A stretch of 64,000 nt of DNA from UMGS75 sp964507405 (GTDB lineage Bacteria > Bacillota_I > Bacilli_A > ML615J-28 > CAG-313): assembly GCA_964507405.1 (NCBI GenBank), contig CAZDPJ010000006.1:1-64000 (forward strand), read 5' to 3'. Below, in pieces: positions 36,053 through 43,170 of the stretch (position 1 is its first letter; each line of letters starts with the position of its first letter). The notes under the pieces are model-generated. The model ran no database searches, was not told the origin of the DNA, and saw only the letters and a list, made by a program, of their open reading frames with translations. Position numbers and translations under genes: made by a program.

Positions 36053-36099
36053 GTCAAAAATAAAGAGACCACTTCCATTTATAAATGACAGAAGTGGTC
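36053..36099 (-). terminator. Hairpin between rpmH and rnpA (attenuator-like terminator)
   Basis: On the minus strand GACCACTTC (36067-36075) pairs with GAAGTGGTC (36091-36099); the inner CATTTATAAATG is itself a perfect palindrome. TTTATTTTT follows. It lies just 10 bases before the rnpA start, so most transcripts may stop after rpmH and only some continue into rnpA-yidC-jag. Confidence 0.75.
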
Positions 36100-36122
36100 C
36101 AAGAATATTATTTAATTTATTA

Positions 36123-36257
36123 TTAAGCGCTTAATACAGCGCGACCTTTTAAACGTCTGCGGGCTAAAACTTTTCTTCCGCCAACTGTTGCCATACGAGC
36201 ACGGAAACCATGTGTCTTACTATGTTTACGTTTGTTAGGTTGGTATGTTCTTTTCAT
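36123..36257 (-). CDS. rpmH: Ribosomal protein L34
   Basis: A 44-residue, very basic large-subunit protein that starts MKRTYQPNKRKHSKTHGFRA and ends AVLSA. It is too short for a size-limited ORF search but unmistakable. A GGAGGTG site precedes ATG 36257, and a strong promoter lies at 36292-36320. It is the first gene of the rpmH-rnpA-yidC-jag group at the origin. Confidence 0.99.
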   Translation of the reverse strand: MKRTYQPNKRKHSKTHGFRARMATVGGRKVLARRRLKGRAVLSA

Positions 36258-36291
36258 TATTAGCACCTCCAATTAAAAACCATGCTAAAGT

Positions 36292-36320
36292 ATTTTACTA
36301 TATTTTAATTAATTTGTCAA
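36292..36320 (-). promoter_or_regulatory. rpmH promoter
   Basis: On the minus strand TTGACA (36315-36320) lies 17 bases before TAAAAT (36292-36297). Confidence 0.8.
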
Positions 36321-36335
36321 TTCTTTTTACTTGAG

Positions 36336-36367
36336 AAAAAAATAGAGATAATAAATTATCTCTATTT
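36336..36367 (-). terminator. Terminator of the oriC-proximal hypothetical gene
   Basis: A perfect 12-bp stem AAATAGAGATAA/TTATCTCTATTT (36340-36351 with 36356-36367) with loop TAAA overlaps the stop codon and is followed by a T run on the minus strand. Confidence 0.85.
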
Positions 36368-37390
36368 TGCATTCAAATCTATTTTTATTTTTCTTACACT
36401 TGATGTTCCATCATCAAATTTAACTACAGTCTTAACGAATAAAGTTACAACATCATATACTTCATCAATTTTATATGAACTTAAGATTGTATCAGTAGAT
36501 GCTGCTTTATTTAAAGCACTACCTGCACAAGTATAGAAACGAACATATTCACTAAATATTTTGTGATCACAGTCTTTAGTATTTATTTTACCAAACACTT
36601 CAACTGAGAAATTTTCAATTTTTTTATCTCCAAGATAAGTTTGGTTTAATTCTGTTTCAAAATTAAAACTATCTTTCTTGATAGAATCTTTTTTTGATTC
36701 TTCAGTTGCTTTAGTGTATTCAATATTTACATCAATTGCTTCAGATTCATTCACTATATTGTCATCATTACCTAATAAACCATTTTCATATTTAGAAAAA
36801 TCTTCAGACTCATAATCAGTAACTTTAAATTCTGTTTTTAATTCTTTGTTTATTTCTTCATTATCAATAACAATTGTATATTTAATATTTACATAAAGTT
36901 TTAAAGGAATATTATCAACAACAGTTTCTTCTTTTGTTGAACTATCTACTGTAACAGATTGTTTAAAAATACTACTTGATATAAAAGAACTTGAACTTAA
37001 TTGTGAATAAGTTGAACTTTTAGAAATTGAATAAGTAGATGAACTTTCATCAAACTTAATTTTACCTTTTCTATTAACTCCAGCAATAAAAGGTTTAATG
37101 TTTTTAATTTCATAACCTTTTGCGGCATCTTGTTTTTCTAAAAATCCTCTTACTTTATAAGTTGTTGATTCAAAATCAGATTCATTTTCTAATGTAGACT
37201 TTCTTTCTTCATAAACTCTAACAGTTAATTTCACATATTCATCATATGATTGTTCACAATATCCATCTAGTACTTTAGATTTTGTTGTTGAATTTAGTAT
37301 TAAAATAGTAACAACTCCTACTAAAGCAGTATATAACACAAGAATTAATATTTTTATTTTTGTACTTAGGGCTGATAATTTGCTTAACAT
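36362..37390 (-). CDS. Hypothetical membrane-anchored protein beside oriC
   Basis: I do not recognise this 342-residue protein. A membrane anchor lies at residues 13-33 with the rest outside. The ectodomain has a Ser-rich stretch (about 112-140) and alternating strand-like segments (LKLYVNIKYTIVIDNEEIN; VVTLFVKTVVKFDDGTSSVRKIKIDL), suggesting beta-sandwich units. A few cysteines (near 44 and in the C-terminal third) might form disulfides. A GAGGTG site precedes ATG 37390. It occupies the place between rpmH and dnaA that is empty in most Firmicutes. Confidence 0.75.
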   Translation of the reverse strand: MLSKLSALSTKIKILILVLYTALVGVVTILILNSTTKSKVLDGYCEQSYDEYVKLTVRVYEERKSTLENESDFESTTYKVRGFLEKQDAAKGYEIKNIKPFIAGVNRKGKIKFDESSSTYSISKSSTYSQLSSSSFISSSIFKQSVTVDSSTKEETVVDNIPLKLYVNIKYTIVIDNEEINKELKTEFKVTDYESEDFSKYENGLLGNDDNIVNESEAIDVNIEYTKATEESKKDSIKKDSFNFETELNQTYLGDKKIENFSVEVFGKINTKDCDHKIFSEYVRFYTCAGSALNKAASTDTILSSYKIDEVYDVVTLFVKTVVKFDDGTSSVRKIKIDLNAK

Positions 37391-37489
37391 ATTTACACCT
37401 CACACTTTGAGTATTCTATCACAAGGTTTCGAAATTTGCAAGTTAAAAGAGTAGAAAGTTTTACTCTGTCCTTAATATATAGAAAAAAG

Positions 37490-37589
37490 TTATCCACTTA
37501 TCCACATGTGGATAACTATCACTACTTATCCACTTTTTTTCCACATTATTAATGTGGATAACTTAAAAAAACCTTTTTTATCTTATTTT
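37490..37589 (+). other. Replication origin oriC, part 1 (DnaA box cluster and AT-rich region)
   Basis: Five DnaA boxes: TTATCCACT 37490-37498, TTATCCACA 37498-37506, inverted TGTGGATAA 37507-37515, TTATCCACT 37526-37534 and inverted TGTGGATAA 37553-37561. They are followed by a T-rich, easily melted stretch (about 37563-37610) before the dnaA promoter. The 37498/37507 pair forms a perfect palindrome. Confidence 0.9.
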
Positions 37590-37618
37590 TTGTATTTTTT
37601 ACTTCTTTTTGTTATAAT
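37590..37618 (+). promoter_or_regulatory. dnaA promoter
   Basis: TTGTAT (37590-37595), 17-base spacer, TATAAT (37613-37618), just downstream of the DnaA boxes, which allows DnaA autoregulation. GAGGTGAT then precedes ATG 37642. Confidence 0.8.
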
Positions 37619-37641
37619 GTAATGTAAAGAGGTGATGTTTA

Positions 37642-39024
37642 ATGGAAATTGATAATTCAATTTGGTTAAAAGTTAAAGAGAAACTGAAAGAGACTATAGA
37701 CGAACCAACATACCTTGCTACTTTTGACGAAATTAAAGAAATTTATAAAGAACAAAATGGATACATTTATTTACCTGTATCAACTACTTTAATAAAATAT
37801 CGTATTGAGAAATTCTATTTAGCAAGAATGAATGAGATTTTAAGTGAATTTGTCTCTGAAAAGATGTCTTTTAAATTAATTACAACAGCTGATATAGCGG
37901 TTGAAAAAGAAAATCAAGAGAAAAAAGCATTTTCTGCTCCTGATAAAGCGGATAAATTCAAGAGTAGAACATTAAGACCAGAATATACTTTTGAAAACTT
38001 TGTTACTGGCGAAGCCAATAGAGAAGCTTTTACTTTTTCTATTAAGGTTGCTGATTCTCCACATGTAACAGTAAACCCTTTGTATATTTTTGGAGATGTT
38101 GGTTTAGGAAAAACACACCTTATGACGGCAATTGGCCATTATATTTTAGATAATAACATAAACGCTAATATTATTTTCACTACTGCACAACAATACACAG
38201 AAGATTATTTTAATGCAACTAACAGAAATAATAGAAATTCTGACACATTAGATTCTTTTAATAATTTCTATCGTTCTGCAGACGTGCTATTAGTAGATGA
38301 TATTCAATTTTTAAAAGATAAAGTAAAAACTCAAGAAGAATTTTTTAAGTTATTTGAATATTTACATGAAAATAATAAACAAATTGTAATTACTTCTGAT
38401 AGACCAGCCTCAGAACTTGAAATTATGGATCGTCTTAAATCTAGATTTAGTTGGGGAATCCCTGTTGATATTAAAAAACCTAATTTTGATTTGAGAAAAA
38501 CTATTTTAAAAAAGAAATTAGCTTTCCTAATTAGTGATCCGAATGTTGTCCCTGATGATGTTTTAACATTTATTGCTGAAAATTTTCAAGAAAACGTAAG
38601 AGAACTAGAGGGAGCTTTACGTCGTTTTGTTTCGTATTGTGTTGCTTTTAACATAGAATTTACGTTAGAAAACGCTCAAGCTTCATTGAATTCGATTATT
38701 TCTAAAGATAAACAAGTAGTAAATGTTAGTGATTCTGTTATAATTGAAAAAATAAAAAACGTTGTTGCCACTTATTTTAATATTAATATTAAAGATTTAG
38801 TGGGAACATCTAGAAAACAAGAGATTGCTTACGCAAGAATGATAACAACTTATCTTCTTAGAAAGGAATTAAACCTTCCTTTAAAGAAAATAGGTGAGTT
38901 ATTAGGTGGTAGAGATCATGCAACTATCGCTCATGCTATTGAAAAAATAACAAATTCAGTAGAAACTGACTCTTTAGTTAAGCAAGATGTGGAAGTTTTA
39001 ATTCAAAAAATCAAGCAAAATTAG
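37642..39024 (+). CDS. dnaA: Chromosomal replication initiator DnaA
   Basis: Binds DnaA boxes and melts oriC. The 460 residues comprise domain I (1-80), a short linker, the AAA+ domain (from about 112) with Walker A GDVGLGKT (151-158), Walker B LLVDD (216-220) and an initiator-specific helix region, and domain IV with the DNA-binding signature GGRDHATIAHAI near the end. It is flanked on both sides by DnaA boxes and followed by dnaN. Confidence 0.99.
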   Translation: MEIDNSIWLKVKEKLKETIDEPTYLATFDEIKEIYKEQNGYIYLPVSTTLIKYRIEKFYLARMNEILSEFVSEKMSFKLITTADIAVEKENQEKKAFSAPDKADKFKSRTLRPEYTFENFVTGEANREAFTFSIKVADSPHVTVNPLYIFGDVGLGKTHLMTAIGHYILDNNINANIIFTTAQQYTEDYFNATNRNNRNSDTLDSFNNFYRSADVLLVDDIQFLKDKVKTQEEFFKLFEYLHENNKQIVITSDRPASELEIMDRLKSRFSWGIPVDIKKPNFDLRKTILKKKLAFLISDPNVVPDDVLTFIAENFQENVRELEGALRRFVSYCVAFNIEFTLENAQASLNSIISKDKQVVNVSDSVIIEKIKNVVATYFNINIKDLVGTSRKQEIAYARMITTYLLRKELNLPLKKIGELLGGRDHATIAHAIEKITNSVETDSLVKQDVEVLIQKIKQN

Positions 39025-39027
39025 AAG

Positions 39028-39044
39028 TTATCCACTTATCCACA
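39028..39044 (+). other. Replication origin oriC, part 2 (DnaA boxes between dnaA and dnaN)
   Basis: TTATCCACT (39028-39036) and TTATCCACA (39036-39044) share one base, exactly as at 37490-37506. Two box clusters flanking dnaA give a bipartite origin like that of Bacillus. Confidence 0.85.
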
Positions 39045-39097
39045 TAGCTAATAATAAATATAATATACAAATATAAATAATAAATAGGGAGGATTTT

Positions 39098-40222
39098 ATG
39101 AAATTTATAATGAATCGAGAACTATTGTTATTAACTTTACAAAATGTTTCTCGTGGATTATCAGATAAAAAACCATTTCCTGTGCTTACAGGAATACAAA
39201 TTAATGTAGAAAAACACAAAATTGTCTTTGTTACTACAAATAAAGACATTTCTGTTCAAATAGTTTTAGAAGAAAATAATGATGTAGTGATTGAAGAAAC
39301 TGGAGCTTGTGTAGTTCCTGGTAAGTATTTTTTAGAAATAGTTAAGAAATTAGAGGGTAAAGAAGTTGAATTCACATTGTTTGAATCAACAACAATTAAG
39401 ATTTTATCAGACCGTTCAGACTTTACTTTAGTGACTTATGATAATTCTTTATTCCCTGTAATTAACTTTGAATTAGAAGAAGAGCCAATTCATTTAGATG
39501 CTCAAATGTTAAAAAATGTGATTAAACAAACTACTTTTGCGGCTGCAACATCAGAAGCAAGAATCGTTCTAACTAGTGTAAATTTCAAATTTTTTGGTAA
39601 TAAATTGGAAATTACCGCAACCGATTCGTTTAGGTTAGCAAGAAAAAATATTGAATTTGAAGATAATTTCAATTCTCAAATAATCAATATTCCAAGTAAA
39701 TCATTAGATGAATTCTCTAAAATAATAGAAGATTCACATGAAGATGTCGAGTTAATAATCAAAAACAAAACTGCGATTTTCAAATATCGCAATGTAACTT
39801 TCATGACAAGATTAGTTGAAGGAACGTATCCAGACACATCAAGTTTGTTCCCTAAAGACCAAATGTTGACAGTTAAATTCAATAGAAATGAGCTACTTTC
39901 TGCAGTGGATAGAGCCTCATTATTTACAAGTTCAGAGAATTTAAGCATTGTAAAAATGACTCTTACACCTAAAAACTCAGTTGAAATTTCATCAAACTCT
40001 ACTGAAATAGGTAAAGTTGTAGAGGAAATCTATCCATTAGAGGTTTCAGAAAACCTTAATTTCCAAATTGCATTTGGAACAAAAAATCTAAGCGATGCAC
40101 TAAAATCCTTTGAAAGTCAAAGTATTCTTATAAAGTTCACTGGAGAGATAAAACCAGCCATAATTGTGGGTGAAAAAGAGCAAGATTTGATACAATTGCT
40201 TCTCCCGGTTAGAGTGTTCTAA
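39098..40222 (+). CDS. dnaN: DNA polymerase III beta clamp
   Basis: The sliding clamp that tethers polymerase and repair proteins to DNA. At 374 residues it has the three repeated clamp domains; ITATDSFRLARK and the C-terminal IQLLLPVRVF (family ending LxLPxR) are diagnostic. An AGGGAGG site precedes ATG 39098. It lies 73 bases downstream of dnaA across the second DnaA-box cluster. Confidence 0.98.
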   Translation: MKFIMNRELLLLTLQNVSRGLSDKKPFPVLTGIQINVEKHKIVFVTTNKDISVQIVLEENNDVVIEETGACVVPGKYFLEIVKKLEGKEVEFTLFESTTIKILSDRSDFTLVTYDNSLFPVINFELEEEPIHLDAQMLKNVIKQTTFAAATSEARIVLTSVNFKFFGNKLEITATDSFRLARKNIEFEDNFNSQIINIPSKSLDEFSKIIEDSHEDVELIIKNKTAIFKYRNVTFMTRLVEGTYPDTSSLFPKDQMLTVKFNRNELLSAVDRASLFTSSENLSIVKMTLTPKNSVEISSNSTEIGKVVEEIYPLEVSENLNFQIAFGTKNLSDALKSFESQSILIKFTGEIKPAIIVGEKEQDLIQLLLPVRVF

Positions 40223-40270
40223 AATAAAGGTTAAAAACCGCTTATTTAAAGAAAGTAAATAGATAAAATA

Positions 40271-40295
40271 AAAAAAGCCTAATTTAGGCTTTTTT
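40271..40295 (+). terminator. dnaN terminator
   Basis: A palindrome AAAAAAGCCTAA/TTAGGCTTTTTT followed by further T. A weaker hairpin (AACC/GGTT type) lies just before it at 40224-40248. The arms are A/T-rich at both ends, so it may also serve the convergent parA-like gene. Confidence 0.85.
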
Positions 40296-40401
40296 TATTT
40301 CTTATATTTCGTTAAATAAACCATTAAATCCACTGATTTGATAGCTTTATGAATAATTTATCATGTAGTTAGTTAAAAATTCGAAAAACAGGGCTAAATG
40401 A

Positions 40402-41187
40402 CTATAAAACCATTGATTTATATACTTCTGTAAGCTCTTTTCTTATCTGATCACGGTTCTTTTGATGAAATTTATCTTTCATTTGGTGGTTATCAAAGAC
40501 TGAAACACCTTCGGCTTGTAGGTTTTTGATAACTGACTTGTCATTTATAGGTGGGGTAACAATAGCTTCTGGAGTTTGAATTTTAGCTCTTTCTGTTAGT
40601 TGTTTTAGGCAAGCTTTAGGGGCAAGCTTAACAGGGTGGTATCCGATAGGAATTACGTACTTAATTTTGCTCAAATTGATGTCAGAATCAACAAAATATT
40701 GAATTGTATTCGAATAACCCTCCAAACCAAGAGCATCAAGCCCTACTGCAAGAAGAATAGAATCGCTTAAGTCTAATAATATTTCACTTAAACGACTGCT
40801 CGAAGGCGGGAAATCGATAAAAATATAATCAAAATATTTAGTAAAATCTTGAATTAAAGCCCTTAAATGCTTCTCTTCGGTTCTTTTTAACGTTAAATTT
40901 AGTGAAAGTCTGTCTGTATTTAAGGTTTTCATTAAATACATATTTATTCTTGCCTCAAAAACTACATCTTGAGGCTTTTTTTCTCCAACAAATAAATGTT
41001 CGAAGAAATCATCGTCATGATCTGTTACATAATGCTCTGCACCGAATATTTTAAAAATACTGTTTTGGTCATCAGCACTAATAACTAAAACTGTTTTACC
41101 TAATGTTGCATAATAATGTGCAAGGTATCCAAGGAATGTTGTTTTACCTACACCACCTTTTTTACAAAAGCAAGAAACAATTGGCAT
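40402..41187 (-). CDS. ParA-family partition ATPase
   Basis: A 261-residue deviant-Walker ATPase (CKKGGVGKTT, residues 8-17, with signature Lys10; later IDFPPSSS as Walker A'/B region and LGLEGYSNT). There is no N-terminal helix-turn-helix, so it is the small type (Ib), like plasmid ParF or delta, rather than the large autorepressing type. Its start overlaps the stop of the upstream ribbon-helix-helix gene by one base. It stands convergent to dnaN, where no such gene occurs in Bacillus. It should move the origin or another cargo along the nucleoid. Confidence 0.85.
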   Translation of the reverse strand: MPIVSCFCKKGGVGKTTFLGYLAHYYATLGKTVLVISADDQNSIFKIFGAEHYVTDHDDDFFEHLFVGEKKPQDVVFEARINMYLMKTLNTDRLSLNLTLKRTEEKHLRALIQDFTKYFDYIFIDFPPSSSRLSEILLDLSDSILLAVGLDALGLEGYSNTIQYFVDSDINLSKIKYVIPIGYHPVKLAPKACLKQLTERAKIQTPEAIVTPPINDKSVIKNLQAEGVSVFDNHQMKDKFHQKNRDQIRKELTEVYKSMVL

Positions 41188-41561
41188 TAATATTTACCTC
41201 CTTCTCTAGATAATTTTTCTCTACAAGCTTCTTCAATGAATTCTGAGAACATTTTGCCGTTTGTTGCACAGAAAATCTTAATACTTCTACGTAATGAAAC
41301 ATCCATAGTTGCGGTATACTTTTCTTTTGGTCCATCCATTTGTGGAATGTATTGAGGTTTTGGTTGTTTCCTTGTAGTTCTTGGCGCTTGTTGCACTGGT
41401 TGTTGATAATAATAGCTTTCTTGTTGTGATTGTTGAATCACTTGAGGTTGAATTTGAGGTGTTGGTTCTTGAACTACCTCTTCAACCACTTTTTCTTCCT
41501 CTTCTTCGACTGTAATTTGTCTATCAAAGGGATTAACTCTCTTTTTTACTTGATCGTTCAT
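41187..41561 (-). CDS. Ribbon-helix-helix partner of the ParA-like ATPase
   Basis: A 124-residue protein with an acidic/Gln-rich flexible N-terminus (residues 18-75) and a C-terminal domain, KYTATMDVSLRRSIKIFCAT then KMFSEFIEEACREKL, that fits a ribbon-helix-helix fold: one strand and two helices. ParG/omega-type centromere proteins have the same layout of a mobile N-tail, which stimulates ParA, and an RHH dimer. The AGGAGG site precedes ATG 41561. It probably binds DNA in the AT-rich gap upstream. Confidence 0.7.
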   Translation of the reverse strand: MNDQVKKRVNPFDRQITVEEEEEKVVEEVVQEPTPQIQPQVIQQSQQESYYYQQPVQQAPRTTRKQPKPQYIPQMDGPKEKYTATMDVSLRRSIKIFCATNGKMFSEFIEEACREKLSREGGKY

Positions 41562-42907
41562 ATTAAACCTCCTATTTACACAACTATTATATCATTATAA
41601 AAATTAAAGTCAACCGATTTGCAATATTTACTTACATACATACAACCATAAAAACAGATAGCATTCTTTTGCTATTAATAAAAAATATAAAAATATTAAA
41701 AAATAAAATTAAAACGGAAATTCGTTTCAAAAATCATTTCAAAAATCAAAAATGAGGCTAAAAAAGCCCATAAAAATAAATTTTTGAAAAAAAAGTGAAA
41801 AATTACTAATCCCCCGGGGGGTAAAATCGAAATTTTTGAGTTTTTTGTAGACCACAGAAAACGCAGAAAATTAGAGTATGTATTTATGTAAAACCATCAA
41901 ACCATTTTTCTGTATCCAGAGAAAGTACGATTTTTGGTGCGAGTTGTGGAAAAGTGCCACTGGTATTCAAAAAACCAAAGCTGTAAGCTAAAAAAGTTTT
42001 AAGATTTAAGAAAAATATGTAGTAAAATTATAATTTAAAAGAATAATAACAAAACATACTTTTTAGATAAAAATAAAATTGAACAAAATTGTTATAAATC
42101 AAAATAAAAATATTAGAATTTAAAATAAAAATATAGTATTTATTTTGAAAACAAAATTATTTCTACATAACATTGTTTGAATATTAAAACAATAATTTGT
42201 CTATATTGTTTTAATGTAAAACGAGCCTAATCATAAAAGGTTTTAAAATATATATAAAACAATTAGAATGTAAAAGTTTAATAAAGCAACGTTGTTTGAA
42301 TTAAAAAGTAAAAGTTTTAACAAACAATAAAGATTGATTTAAATAGATATGTATGGAAAGATAAAAATAAAACAATATTTACGTATAATAATATAACAAT
42401 AAGTAAATAAATATGTATCACAAATAAATAAAACTGTATAGTAATAATTATTGTAATAATTAAATAAATATATATGTATAAAAATAAATACAATTGTAAG
42501 TAAAGCAATACAAAAATAAATATTTTTGTATGGGTGTAAATATAGAAATAATAGTTTGTTATTCAAAATAATAAAAAAATGGTCAAAAACACTAAAAAAC
42601 CACCTTAAAAAGCCAAGCATAAAGTTAAAATTAAATGGTCAAAAAATCATAATTATATATTATATATATAAATAAGGAATATACTTATTTATGTATAAAA
42701 AATGGATTAAAAATTACAAAAAACTCAAAACGTCCGTTTTTTGTTCGGAAATTTTCGCTTGACAAAAAAACTTTTGGATTATTAAAAAAAGCTTATTTTT
42801 TGATAAAAATTAGCTTTAAAAATCATGACTAAAGTCATAGGCTTTTTACTTGTAAAAAAAGGGCTTTTGTGGTATAATTATAATGTATGAGAATAGAGGT
42901 GTTGCAC
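41562..42907. other. 1.3 kb non-coding AT-rich gap at oriC, candidate centromere
   Basis: No ORF with a ribosome site lies here; the open frames at 42317-42620 are A/T runs. Visible items are CATAC direct repeats near 41633-41645, a CCCCCGGGGGG tract at 41811-41821, a less AT-rich island at about 41848-41995, TTGTTTGAAT twice (near 42173 and 42290), long A-rich tracts to about 42700, a GTCCG/CGGA hairpin near 42731-42749 and ATGACT/AGTCAT near 42824-42837. I saw no DnaA box or parS consensus inside it. It sits directly upstream of the RHH/ParA pair and of the gyrB operon. Confidence 0.55.
42850..42878 (+). promoter_or_regulatory. Promoter of the S4-gyrB-gyrA operon
   Basis: TTGTAA (42850-42855), a 17-base spacer and TATAAT (42873-42878) with TGG extension. 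Confidence 0.75.
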
Positions 42908-43123
42908 ATGAACAAAGAAGTGCTTATAAACACCGATTTTATTACCCTAGGACAGTTCTTAAAGTATGCTGGAATTATTCAAAATGGGGGTCAAGCAAAG
43001 GCTTTTTTAGCTGAAAATGAGGTTAAAATCAACGAAATTATTGATCAAAGACGTGGAAAAAAGCTTTTTGAGAATGATAAAATCGAAATTAATGGGCAAA
43101 AATATGTTATTTGTAAGGAATAA
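42908..43123 (+). CDS. yaaA: S4-domain RNA-binding protein (YaaA/RlbA-like)
   Basis: A 71-residue S4-domain protein. In Bacillus the orthologue between dnaN and recF is YaaA, implicated in ribosome assembly. The motif ITLGQFLKYAGIIQNGGQAKAFL then VKINEIIDQRRGKKLFENDKI is typical. ATG 42908 is preceded by GAGGTG; an in-frame ATG at 42887 lacks a site. recF, normally next, is absent, and gyrB follows after 47 bases. Confidence 0.9.
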   Translation: MNKEVLINTDFITLGQFLKYAGIIQNGGQAKAFLAENEVKINEIIDQRRGKKLFENDKIEINGQKYVICKE

Positions 43124-43170
43124 TGTTGAAAAAGTAATAAAAACATGTAAAAAAGAAGGAGGTTTTATTA

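Noticed and set aside
41848..41995. Less AT-rich island in the oriC gap as a pseudogene or tRNA remnant
   Set aside because: Minus-strand reading gives broken fragments without a recognisable protein, and no cloverleaf could be drawn.
42317..42620. Overlapping Ile/Tyr/Phe-rich frames on the minus strand in the oriC gap
   Set aside because: The composition is as expected from unselected A/T-rich DNA, there is no ribosome site and no protein-like pattern.
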